A program made the translations under genes and the position numbers. 64,000 nucleotides of DNA. Origin: Microbulbifer salipaludis. GTDB taxonomy: Bacteria; Pseudomonadota; Gammaproteobacteria; Pseudomonadales; Cellvibrionaceae. The notes under the pieces are model-generated. The model worked only from the letters and a program-made list of their open reading frames with translations. It was not told the origin of the DNA and ran no database searches. Numbering within the stretch: the stretch's first letter is position 1; the number at the start of each line of letters is the position of its first letter. This document shows, one piece after another, positions 9,099 through 17,679 of the stretch. The stretch covers positions 372,001 to 436,000 of the forward strand of contig NZ_JAEKJR010000001.1 in the NCBI RefSeq assembly GCF_017303155.1. The letters are read 5' to 3'.

Positions 9099-10343
9099 AT
9101 GATGGACACCAGCGAGCTGCGCGTGAATGGCCAGCGCCTGTGGAACACCCTGATGGAAATGGCGCAGATTGGCGCCACTGACAAAGGCGGCTGCAACCGC
9201 CAGGCGCTGACGGATCTCGACAAGCAGGGCCGCGACCTGTTCGTACAGTGGTGCGAAGACGCCGGCTGCACCGTAACCGTTGACGAGATGGGCAACGTTT
9301 TTGCCCAGCGCCCGGGCCGCAACCCCGATCTGCCCCCGGTGCTCACCGGCTCCCACCTCGACACGCAGCCCACCGGCGGCAAGTTCGATGGGGTTTTCGG
9401 CGTACTCGCCGGCCTCGAAGTGGTGCGCAGTCTGAACGACGCTGGAATCGAAACCGAAGCGCCGCTGGAAGTGGCCGTGTGGACCAACGAAGAAGGCGCC
9501 CGCTTCTCCCCCGCCATGATCGGCTCCGGCGTCTGGAGCGGCGAGTTCAACCTCGACTACGCCTACGCCCGCACCGACAAAGAAGGCAAAACTTTCGGCG
9601 AAGAACTCGCGCGCATCGGCTACAAAGGCGAGCTCCCCGCCAAGCCGCGCCCACTCGCCGCCGCGTTTGAAGTACACATCGAGCAGGGCCCCATCCTGGA
9701 GGCCGAAGAAAAAACCATCGGCGTACTGAGCGGCGTACAGGGCATGTACTGGTACGACCTCACCCTCATCGGCCAACCCTGCCATGCCGGCCCCAGCCCC
9801 ATGGAAACCCGCCGCGATCCGTTTATGGGCCTGCACCGCATCCTCGACGAACTGTACAAACTCGCCGAAGAGCACGCCCCCTGGGCCCGCGCCACCTTCG
9901 GCGACATCCGCGTCGAGCCGGGCAGCCGCAACACCGTGCCCGAAAAACTCGTCCTCGCCGTCGACCTGCGCCACCCGGACCAAAACATCCTCGACAGCAT
10001 GGATCAGCGCTTCCGCGAAATCGCCGCCCGCGTGGCCGACGACATCGGCCTCGAGCACCAGATCCGCGACGAATGGCGCTCTCCCGCGGTCAAGTTTGAT
10101 GACCAGTGCGTGGAAGCCGTGCGCAGTTCAGTGGCCGGGCTGGGTTACAGCAACAAGGAAATGGTCTCCGGCGCCGGGCACGACTCCGTGTACATCTCCC
10201 GCGTTGCGCCCACTAGCATGATCTTTGTGCCCTGTGAAAAAGGGTTGAGCCACAATGAAGCGGAAAATGCGGAACCGAAGGACCTGGAAGCGGGGGCGAA
10301 TGTGCTGCTGCACGCGATGCTGAAGATGGCAAACCCCGGCTAA
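9099..10343 (+). CDS. Zn-dependent M20-family amidohydrolase (N-carbamoyl amino acid hydrolase / allantoate amidohydrolase type)
   Basis: Hydrolyses an N-carbamoyl or ureido group, releasing the amine, CO2 and ammonia in characterised relatives (beta-ureidopropionase, L-carbamoylase, allantoate amidohydrolase). Metal-ligand motifs of the family are in order: GSHLDTQPTGGKFDG (His and Asp), NEEGARF (Glu), HIEQGP (His) and LSHNEAE (His). Length (414 aa) is normal. Cytoplasmic: no signal peptide. The next rightward gene encodes a guanidino-modifying enzyme, 235 bp away, which suggests a shared pathway. Exact substrate is not determinable; beta-ureidopropionate, N-carbamoyl amino acids and allantoate are all possible. 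Confidence 0.88.
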   Translation: MMDTSELRVNGQRLWNTLMEMAQIGATDKGGCNRQALTDLDKQGRDLFVQWCEDAGCTVTVDEMGNVFAQRPGRNPDLPPVLTGSHLDTQPTGGKFDGVFGVLAGLEVVRSLNDAGIETEAPLEVAVWTNEEGARFSPAMIGSGVWSGEFNLDYAYARTDKEGKTFGEELARIGYKGELPAKPRPLAAAFEVHIEQGPILEAEEKTIGVLSGVQGMYWYDLTLIGQPCHAGPSPMETRRDPFMGLHRILDELYKLAEEHAPWARATFGDIRVEPGSRNTVPEKLVLAVDLRHPDQNILDSMDQRFREIAARVADDIGLEHQIRDEWRSPAVKFDDQCVEAVRSSVAGLGYSNKEMVSGAGHDSVYISRVAPTSMIFVPCEKGLSHNEAENAEPKDLEAGANVLLHAMLKMANPG

Positions 10344-10350
10344 GCGGATT

Positions 10351-10382
10351 GGTGGATGCGCTGCGCTTATCCACCCTACGGA
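10351..10382. repeat. Short palindromic repeat R1, copy a
   Basis: GGTGGAT...TATCCACC forms an imperfect palindrome (10351-10374) followed by CCTACGGA. The same unit recurs at 31690-31722, with a related palindrome at 31638-31662. It starts 8 bp after the stop of the amidohydrolase gene and may act on the mRNA end. From memory, repeats of this kind are scattered through many gammaproteobacterial genomes. Confidence 0.85.
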
Positions 10383-10411
10383 CTAAATAGAACGAAGAAA
10401 TTGAATGCGAA

Positions 10412-10524
10412 GCCGCTGCTGGCGGTAACCCTGCGCGAGACCGTCTGCGGCCAGGACGGCCGCAGCCGAGCCCCCAGGGATGGGTTTACGGCGTGTCGCG
10501 CGCAGGGTTACCGCCAGCAGCGGC
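10412..10524. repeat. Long structured inverted repeat R2, copy A
   Basis: A perfect 26-bp outer stem (10412-10437 with 10499-10524, starting GCCGCTGCTGGCGG) encloses a smaller hairpin (CTGCGGCC, loop AGGAC, GGCCGCAG; 10445-10465) and an unpaired stretch containing CCCAGGGATGGGTTTACGGC (about 10471-10493). Copies B (29183-29293) and C (31770-31869) share the same plan, the AGGA loop and the core, but have entirely different outer arms. It lies between two genes that may be one unit. Confidence 0.85.
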
Positions 10525-10578
10525 GCCACGGAACCGCCTGAGCGGAACCACGGACTAGAAAAGATTCGAGAAACTAAA

Positions 10579-11490
10579 ATGACCGAATTTACTTACAAAC
10601 ACCGCAACGACAACGGCAACACAGCGCCGCTGAAAAACTGGGGCATCGATTCCGAGTACGGCGTGCTCACCGACCTGCTCGTCGGCCCCATCGACAACTA
10701 CACCTGGCAGATGGGCAACGCCGCCAGCCGCCGCTCCGTGCGCCTCGGCCGTCAGTTCGACGCCGCCGTCGCCAAACGCCAGCACCAGGAAATGCTCGAC
10801 GCCTACAAACATGCCGGCGTCACCACGCACCTGCTGCCCGCCGACGCCAACCTCCCCTACCAGCTCTACGCGCGCGACAGCAGTGTCATGACCCCCTGGG
10901 GACCCATCGTCACCCAGATGTACTCCCCCTGGCGCCGCGGCGAATGGGTCGATGTGGTCAAGACCTACCAGAAACTCGACATCCCCATTTACGACATCAT
11001 CACCGCCGGCAGCCTGGAAGGCGGCGACTTCATGGTGCTCGAACCCGGTGTCATCCTGTGCGGCTACAGCGGCGAGCGCACCTCACCCCAGGGCTTCAAC
11101 CAGATGAAAAGCTGGATCGAAAAAGAAGGCTGGGAAGTGAAAGGCTACGAGTTCGACCCCTACTTCCTGCACATCGACGTACTCGTCGCCGCGCTGGCGG
11201 AAAAGCTCGTCGCCGTGTGTGTCGACGCCGTAGAGCCGGAACTGGTGCAGTGGTTCAAGTCCCGCAACTTCGACATCATCGACATCTCCTACCCGCAGGT
11301 GATGGAGCTGGGCGTCAACGTTGTCGCACTGGGTAACGACCGCGTCATGCTGCCGTCCGACAACACCGAACTGAAGGAAAAGTGCCGCGCCCACGGCCTC
11401 GACGTGATCGACCCGGACATCTCCATGATCACTGCCGGCGGCGGCGGTGTGCACTGCATGTGCCAGCCGCTGGCAAGAAAGCCTGCGTAA
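10579..11490 (+). CDS. Arginine deiminase / amidinotransferase superfamily protein
   Basis: Guanidino-group-modifying enzyme (GME superfamily): such enzymes attack a guanidinium carbon with a cysteine and yield ureido or transferred amidino products. Catalytic signatures are all present in the 303-aa product: ARDSSV (Arg99-Asp100), EGGD (147-150), a His-x-Asp pair in FLHID (198-200), and the nucleophilic Cys293 in GGGGVHCMC. The start at 10579 (MTEFTYKH) is preferred over an upstream in-frame ATG at 10480 that lies inside repeat R2. Relatives are called dimethylarginine dimethylaminohydrolase, arginine deiminase or amidinotransferase; the substrate cannot be fixed from sequence. It probably works with the amidohydrolase upstream. 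A strong terminator follows. Confidence 0.85.
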   Translation: MTEFTYKHRNDNGNTAPLKNWGIDSEYGVLTDLLVGPIDNYTWQMGNAASRRSVRLGRQFDAAVAKRQHQEMLDAYKHAGVTTHLLPADANLPYQLYARDSSVMTPWGPIVTQMYSPWRRGEWVDVVKTYQKLDIPIYDIITAGSLEGGDFMVLEPGVILCGYSGERTSPQGFNQMKSWIEKEGWEVKGYEFDPYFLHIDVLVAALAEKLVAVCVDAVEPELVQWFKSRNFDIIDISYPQVMELGVNVVALGNDRVMLPSDNTELKEKCRAHGLDVIDPDISMITAGGGGVHCMCQPLARKPA

Positions 11491-11503
11491 GGTGCATCGC
11501 AAT

Positions 11504-11533
11504 AAAAAAGGTCGGCAATTGCCGACCTTTTTT
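11504..11533. terminator. Bidirectional intrinsic terminator
   Basis: A perfect 30-nt palindrome: six A, then GGTCGGCAATTGCCGACC, then six T. It lies between the rightward deiminase-type gene and the leftward cytochrome c gene and has a U tract for either direction. Confidence 0.95.
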
Positions 11534-11561
11534 ATTAATCTCGCGTCAGTGCCGCATTCAT

Positions 11562-11951
11562 TCAGCGCGCCGCTTTAATCTCTTCTTCGCTCACCAGCAA
11601 CACCCCGTCACCCCAGGTATTGGAAATAAACGCAATAATCGCTGCAATCTCGCGATCGGTCAGAAATTCCAGCGGCGGCATCAGATCTTCTTCACCACCA
11701 TTGCGACGCGGTGCCGAGCGCCCATGCAGCAGCGTGTCGATCAACAGCGACTTGTTCGCCAGCAGCTTGGGATCGTGCAACGATGGGTAGAGCGCCTCCT
11801 CACCGTAACCGTCCAGCTGGTGACACTTTCTGCAATTATCCGCAAAGGTCAGTGCGCCCAGCGCGATCAAATCCCGCGTGTCCTGCTCAGACGCAGTTGC
11901 GCCCAGAGACATCGCCGCCATCAGCAGAGCGATCGATAGTTTCCGTTTCAT
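11562..11951 (-). CDS. Small class I cytochrome c, periplasmic
   Basis: 129 aa with a signal peptide (MKRKLSIALLMAAMSLGATA), one haem attachment motif CRKCH, and a C-terminal region (MPPLEFLTDREIAAIIAF) giving the Met axial ligand and terminal helix of mono-haem cytochrome c. It carries electrons in the periplasm; the partner is unknown. The frame is open further upstream, but the ATG at 11951 starts a proper signal peptide. A small membrane protein gene ends 26 bp upstream on the same strand and is probably co-transcribed. Confidence 0.88.
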   Translation of the reverse strand: MKRKLSIALLMAAMSLGATASEQDTRDLIALGALTFADNCRKCHQLDGYGEEALYPSLHDPKLLANKSLLIDTLLHGRSAPRRNGGEEDLMPPLEFLTDREIAAIIAFISNTWGDGVLLVSEEEIKAAR

Positions 11952-11977
11952 TGTATGCACCCTGTTTGTAACACCGT

Positions 11978-12379
11978 TTATTTTCCCTGGGCTCTCAACC
12001 AGCCTGAACCCGCAATACCCCCGGCCGCACAGGCCAGAATAATCACCAGCGGCGCAAGCGTACCCAGTGCCAGTGCGCCGACCCCAAGGCCGCGCATGGG
12101 CAGCAGCACCAGCAGCAGAATACCTGCGGGAATCAGGGATAGCAGAAAGCCGCGACTGATCCAGCTCTTGCGCCAGGGCAACAGGAATATCAGGCCGCAG
12201 ATGCCGCCCCAGACTACCCGTTGGTAAATATAGGCATTGGAGAGATAGGGCGCGATATCCACGTGCAGAAAGCGGGTAAACCCGTAGTGCCCCATGGCCC
12301 ACAGGCCCAGGGCATAGGCGAGCCCGGCGATGCCGCCGGCGGCAAAACAGATGGAAAGATTTTTAATGAATTCACGCAT
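11978..12379 (-). CDS. Small integral membrane protein, unrecognised
   Basis: 133 aa with about four hydrophobic segments (around residues 7-27, 55-68, 78-95, 100-125). It starts at ATG 12379 after a G-rich stretch (GGGGGT); an upstream in-frame start at 12397 would add only six residues. No family motif is recognised. The next gene downstream is the cytochrome c, so a role in electron transfer or membrane anchoring of that protein is possible but is only inferred from position. Confidence 0.65.
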   Translation of the reverse strand: MREFIKNLSICFAAGGIAGLAYALGLWAMGHYGFTRFLHVDIAPYLSNAYIYQRVVWGGICGLIFLLPWRKSWISRGFLLSLIPAGILLLVLLPMRGLGVGALALGTLAPLVIILACAAGGIAGSGWLRAQGK

Positions 12380-12402
12380 ACAGCAACCCCCGGTCAATGG
12401 TA

Positions 12403-12423
12403 CCGCCAGGAAAAACCTGGCGG
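12403..12423. other. Hairpin upstream of the small membrane protein gene
   Basis: CCGCCAGG, loop AAAAA, CCTGGCGG: a perfect 8-bp stem 24 bp upstream of the leftward ATG at 12379. It would fall in the 5' leader of that mRNA or in its promoter. No T tract. Confidence 0.4.
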
Positions 12424-12508
12424 GTTCAACGGGGTCAGTATGCCAGATCCACTGAAAAGGAGTGGTGCAGAGTTCGGGTTTCGCAGGTTTGGGAAAACCG
12501 AACGATAC

Positions 12509-12530
12509 CCGGCAGCGCCACCGCTGCCGG
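12509..12530 (-). terminator. Probable purK terminator
   Basis: CCGGCAGCG, loop CCAC, CGCTGCCGG: a 9-bp stem beginning 5 bp after the purK stop in the direction of transcription. The following RNA is only moderately U-rich (a short U run about 10 nt later), so termination may be partial. Confidence 0.55.
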
Positions 12531-12535
12531 AGTAA

Positions 12536-13651
12536 TCAGGCGGGGCGCTTGCTGGGGCCGTACAGTTCTTCCAGCATGCTGTCGATGCGGGTAGCCAGGG
12601 CATCCTGCGTATCGTCCAGCAGGATTACATGGCCCATCTTGCGGCCCGGGCGCAGCGCCTTGCCGTAAGACCAGACACCTTCATTCTGCAGCGCAGGCTT
12701 TTTGTCTACACCCAGCATATTGATCATCACTGCCGGACGCGCCGCATCGGTGGCGCCCAGCTCCATACCCAGTATCGCGCGCACATGGTTGGCGAACTGG
12801 CTGGTTTTGGCGCCGGCCAAAGTCCAGTGGCCGCTGTTGTGCACCCGCGGCGCCAGCTCGTTGATCAGCAGACCGTCGTCGGTGACGAAGCACTCCATCG
12901 CCAGCACGCCTACGTAATCCCAGGCGTTCATCAGGGTGGACAGGTATTCTTCGGCGGTGGTCTGCAGCTTTTCGTCCACATGGGGAGCCGGTGCCGTGGA
13001 AACCAGCAGGGTGCCGTTGTAGTGGTCGTTTTCCGCCAACGGATAGGTGACTACCTTGCCGTCAGCGGTGCGCGCACCGATCAGGGAGACTTCGCGGGAA
13101 AAGTGGATGCCCTTTTCCACCACATACTCGGACTCGGGCACGTCGTTGGCGATGGCCGCGAGATCCTCGTCGCTGTTCACCCGCCACTGGTTCTTGCCGT
13201 CGTAGCCGTTTTCACAGCTTTTGATAAATGACGGGTAACCCAGGGCCTTCACGGCCTCGCAAATTTCGGCGTAATTGTTGGCCGGGCGGAAGGGGGCCAC
13301 TGGCAGGCCCGCATCGGTGATCGCAGTTTTCTCGCGCACCCGGTGCTGGGTTTTTTCGAAGGCATCCGGGCGCGGGTAGACTGGGCAGAATTTTTCCAGC
13401 GCGCGCAGCAGGCCGACATCCACGCCCTCGCGCTCGGCGGTAATGACTTCGGGGCTGCCCATGGCCTTGTATAGCGCCTCGACGTCGGCGCCATCACCGG
13501 CATCCACGATCGTGCCGAGCCCTTCCACGCAGGTGGTATTTTCCCCACCCTCGGCGAGGAAACTGAACTCGATACCCAGCGGACGAGCCTCCTGGGCCAT
13601 CATCTGGGCCAGCTGGCCACAGCCGACAATACCTACGCGTCTGACGGTCAT
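12536..13651 (-). CDS. purK: N5-carboxyaminoimidazole ribonucleotide synthase
   Basis: Catalyses ATP- and bicarbonate-dependent carboxylation of AIR to N5-CAIR in purine synthesis. The 371-aa product opens with a Rossmann-like GIVGCGQLAQMMA motif and has an ATP-grasp domain (EKTQHRVREKTAI, SFIKSCENGYDGKNQW, then NELAPRVHNSGHWT). GAGGTG precedes the ATG at 13651, so a longer frame to 13693 is rejected. purE lies 42 bp upstream on the same strand; together they form the usual two-step N5-CAIR route and a likely purEK operon. Confidence 0.95.
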   Translation of the reverse strand: MTVRRVGIVGCGQLAQMMAQEARPLGIEFSFLAEGGENTTCVEGLGTIVDAGDGADVEALYKAMGSPEVITAEREGVDVGLLRALEKFCPVYPRPDAFEKTQHRVREKTAITDAGLPVAPFRPANNYAEICEAVKALGYPSFIKSCENGYDGKNQWRVNSDEDLAAIANDVPESEYVVEKGIHFSREVSLIGARTADGKVVTYPLAENDHYNGTLLVSTAPAPHVDEKLQTTAEEYLSTLMNAWDYVGVLAMECFVTDDGLLINELAPRVHNSGHWTLAGAKTSQFANHVRAILGMELGATDAARPAVMINMLGVDKKPALQNEGVWSYGKALRPGRKMGHVILLDDTQDALATRIDSMLEELYGPSKRPA

Positions 13652-13693
13652 TTGCGCTACACCTCGTAAACGTTCAGAAATCTCTACGGACAA

Positions 13694-14185
13694 TCATTCC
13701 ACTTCGAATGGCACACCGGCGCTCTGCTGCTCGCGCCAGGCGATCAGGCGCTTTTGCAGCTCCGGGTCGGTCAGGGACAGCATCTGCGCCGCCATCAGGC
13801 CCGCATTGAATGCGCCGGAAGCGCCCACTGCCTGGGTGGCCACCGCCACGCCCTTCGGCATCTGCACGATGGACAGCAGGCTGTCCATGCCGGTCATGAA
13901 TTTGCTGGCCACCGGCACACCGATCACCGGTAGCGGGGTCATGGCCGCGATCATGCCCGGCAAATGCGCGGAACCGCCGGCACCGGCAATAATCACCTGG
14001 GTGCCACGCTCGTGCGCCGTGGTGGCAAATTCCACCATGCGCTGCGGGGTGCGGTGGGCAGAGACCACGGCGGTGGCATAAGGCACGCCCAGGTCGGTCA
14101 GCGGCTTGGTCGCCATTTCCATGGTTGGCCAGTCGGACTGGGAGCCCATGACGATGGTGACTTTCTCGAAGGGAAGCTGTTTCAC
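13694..14185 (-). CDS. purE: N5-carboxyaminoimidazole ribonucleotide mutase
   Basis: Converts N5-CAIR to CAIR, the step after PurK. The class I PurE signatures are clear: GSQSDWPTMEMA near the N-terminus, VSAHRTPQRM with the catalytic His, and GAGGSAHLPGM. The GTG at 14185 gives 163 aa, the family length, and has CTGGAG upstream; the longer frame to 14305 has no family similarity in its first 40 residues. It is the first gene of purEK. Confidence 0.95.
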   Translation of the reverse strand: MKQLPFEKVTIVMGSQSDWPTMEMATKPLTDLGVPYATAVVSAHRTPQRMVEFATTAHERGTQVIIAGAGGSAHLPGMIAAMTPLPVIGVPVASKFMTGMDSLLSIVQMPKGVAVATQAVGASGAFNAGLMAAQMLSLTDPELQKRLIAWREQQSAGVPFEVE

Positions 14186-14557
14186 TTGTGGATAACTCCA
14201 GAGTTCGCCGATGCCGCAGGGTGAAAGTCGCCAGTGACACAGGGAAAAGCCAGGGAACACAGGGCCGCGCCAATCTCGCCTAGCAGCAAACGCGGTCGAG
14301 CCCAAAAAATTAGGGGCGAGAGGATACCAAAACTCGGCCGGAAAAGTACGCCGTACGGCGTTTTCCGGCCAGTTTCAGCGGATTTCTCTGGCACTTTGGC
14401 GTATTGCCGGGGGAATCGCGGCCCCGGCCGTGAAAAAATCCCGGACCGAGCGACAGTTCCCGGCTTTAACCATAGTGTGGCGTGGCGGTCACAACACCTT
14501 TTGGTGACCGTAAACCTAAGAATCGTTCTATGGGGAAGGATTGGGGCGGTGACGCAA
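14186..14557. other. Gene-free gap purE-aroE with two hairpins
   Basis: No convincing gene. It should hold the purE promoter and the aroE terminator. Two inverted repeats stand out: a long one at 14336-14370 (listed separately), and CGGTCAC/GTGACCG (14486-14492 with 14504-14510), about 50 bp beyond the aroE stop, whose loop contains a second small CACC-AAAA-GGTG hairpin and could end aroE transcription. Confidence 0.5.
14336..14370. repeat. 35-nt near-perfect palindrome
   Basis: GGCCGGAAAA and TTTTCCGGCC form a 10-bp stem around an inner CGCCG-TA-CGGCG stem, with a 3-nt bulge on one side. It lies 150 bp upstream of purE. It may be a terminator for aroE read-through or a protein-binding site; no U tract of the classical kind follows. 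Confidence 0.6.
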
Positions 14558-15397
14558 TCAGCGCTCGTGTGCCCGGCTCTTTGCGTGCAGTGTCTCCCGC
14601 AGCATCGCCAGTACCGGTTCCACCGACGGCCGCACGCCGCGCCACAGGGCAAACGCTTCGGCCGCCTGCCCCACCAGCATGCCCAGGCCATCCGCGGTGC
14701 GTGCACCCAGTGGCTCCGCCCAGCGCATAAAAGCGGTGGGCTCGGCGCCGTACACCATGTCGTAGGCGCAGCAATCCGGGCCAATTACTGACGAGTCGAT
14801 CTGCGGCCGCTCGCCGGACAGGCCGGCGGCACTGGCATTGATAATCAGATCAAAGCCCGCGGGAATGGTGTCGAGGCCACTGGCGCTCAGTGCGCCGTAG
14901 GCCGCAAAGTCCTCGGCCAGCCGTTCGGCCTTGGACGCGGTACGATTGGCGATATGCAGCTGCGCCGGGTTTTGCTTTAGCAGTGGCAGCAGGGTACCGC
15001 GCGTGGCGCCGCCGGCGCCCAGCACCAGTACCTTTTTGCCTTCGATGACCCAGCCCAGGTGGTCGCGGATATCCGATACCAGCCCCGGGCCGTCAGTATT
15101 GTCGCCCAGCAAAGTGCCGTCGGGCTGTCGCGCCAGAGTATTCACCGCACCGGCCAACCGCGCGCGCTCGGTGAGTTCATCGGCGTATTCAAACGCATCC
15201 AGCTTGAACGGCGCGGTGACATTCAGCCCCTTGGCGCCGGCAGAAAAAAATGCATCCGCTGTCGCCTTGAACCCATCAGCTTCCGCAAACAGCTTGCCGT
15301 ATTCCAGCTTTTGATCAGTCTCCCTGGCAAACGCGGTGTGAATCACCGGAGACAGGGATTGTTTGATGGGATTGCCAATTACCGCGTATTTGTCCAT
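14558..15397 (-). CDS. aroE: Shikimate dehydrogenase (NADP+)
   Basis: Reduces 3-dehydroshikimate to shikimate in aromatic amino acid synthesis. The 279-aa product has the substrate-binding [14 protein letters not shown] segment, NVTAPFK with the catalytic Lys, NTDGPGL with the catalytic Asp, and the NADP-binding GAGGATRG loop followed by ANRTASKAE. Length is normal. It follows an NTF2-like gene by 20 bp and hemF on the same strand, matching the hemF-aroE order of pseudomonads. Confidence 0.96.
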   Translation of the reverse strand: MDKYAVIGNPIKQSLSPVIHTAFARETDQKLEYGKLFAEADGFKATADAFFSAGAKGLNVTAPFKLDAFEYADELTERARLAGAVNTLARQPDGTLLGDNTDGPGLVSDIRDHLGWVIEGKKVLVLGAGGATRGTLLPLLKQNPAQLHIANRTASKAERLAEDFAAYGALSASGLDTIPAGFDLIINASAAGLSGERPQIDSSVIGPDCCAYDMVYGAEPTAFMRWAEPLGARTADGLGMLVGQAAEAFALWRGVRPSVEPVLAMLRETLHAKSRAHER

Positions 15398-15417
15398 GAC
15401 CCTTCCCGGTTCGGTTT

Positions 15418-15846
15418 CTATTTTTTCAGCGCCTGCTTGATCTGGCTGGTTTCATTCACACCGATCAACCCATCGATTTTCGATGTACCGTCAACTTCAC
15501 ACACCATATAGCGGGTGATCGCGCTGTAAATTTGCTGGGGCTTTTCGCCGCTGTCGTCCAGCAGCACCCAGTTGAGTGTGGCGAGGCTGGTATTTTCGTT
15601 CAGCTCGATTACATCGGTTACCGCACCGACGATCTGGGTAACACCCAGCTTCTGATACAGCGCTAACAGCTTTTTTACCCGACCGATAAAGTACTCGCGG
15701 CTGAGCTGGGATTTTTTTCCATTGGAAAAATAGTAGTGGATCGGGAATCGATAAAAATCAGCGATCTGTTCCGCATCGCCCGCTTCGAACAGGCGACGGT
15801 ATTCGAGAAACAGTTTGTTGATATCTTCCAGACGGGCCTTGTGCAT
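15418..15846 (-). CDS. NTF2-like / SnoaL-like fold protein
   Basis: 142 aa with the pattern of a nuclear-transport-factor-2-like cone: an N-terminal helix ([27 protein letters not shown]), then FPIHYYF, a second helix, and three strands at the C-terminal half. No catalytic residues are evident. It sits between hemF and aroE, 36 bp after hemF and 20 bp before aroE, all on the same strand, so it is probably part of that operon. The function is unknown. Confidence 0.6.
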   Translation of the reverse strand: MHKARLEDINKLFLEYRRLFEAGDAEQIADFYRFPIHYYFSNGKKSQLSREYFIGRVKKLLALYQKLGVTQIVGAVTDVIELNENTSLATLNWVLLDDSGEKPQQIYSAITRYMVCEVDGTSKIDGLIGVNETSQIKQALKK

Positions 15847-15882
15847 GGCGTTTTCCTTTTTACGACCTTTCAGTAAGGTGCT

Positions 15883-17450
<1,568 letters not shown>

Positions 17451-17586
17451 GGCGACGGGTTTGGCTTTCTCTGACAAGGGTTGAGACTCTTTCAGGCCAT
17501 GCTGGCGGGAAGCGCAGCAATTTAGCGAATACTGCCAGCCTAGACAAGACGCGCACGCAGCGGCGCGGCTTGCCAAACCCCAGACA

Positions 17587-17613
17587 CAAAAAAGGCCAGC
17601 CCGAAGGCTGGCC
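17587..17613 (-). terminator. Intrinsic terminator of the S8 peptidase gene
   Basis: GGCCAGCC and GGCTGGCC form an 8-bp stem with a CGAA loop, followed in the leftward transcript by a run of seven U (A7 at 17587-17593). It lies about 65 bp beyond the stop of the large peptidase gene. Confidence 0.9.
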
Positions 17614-17679
17614 GCTATCCTGTGAGGATAAAAGTGGCGAGGCGTTAGCGACCCCGCCGGGAATGAAGCCGTTCAGGCC

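Noticed and set aside
10412..10524. An integron attC recombination site.
   Set aside because: No GTTRRRY/RYYYAAC core sites at the ends and no integrase or cassette array is present; the conserved core is internal.
10480..10578. An N-terminal extension of the deiminase-type gene from an upstream ATG.
   Set aside because: The added residues are translated from the R2 repeat and have no family similarity; the ATG at 10579 starts the conserved part.
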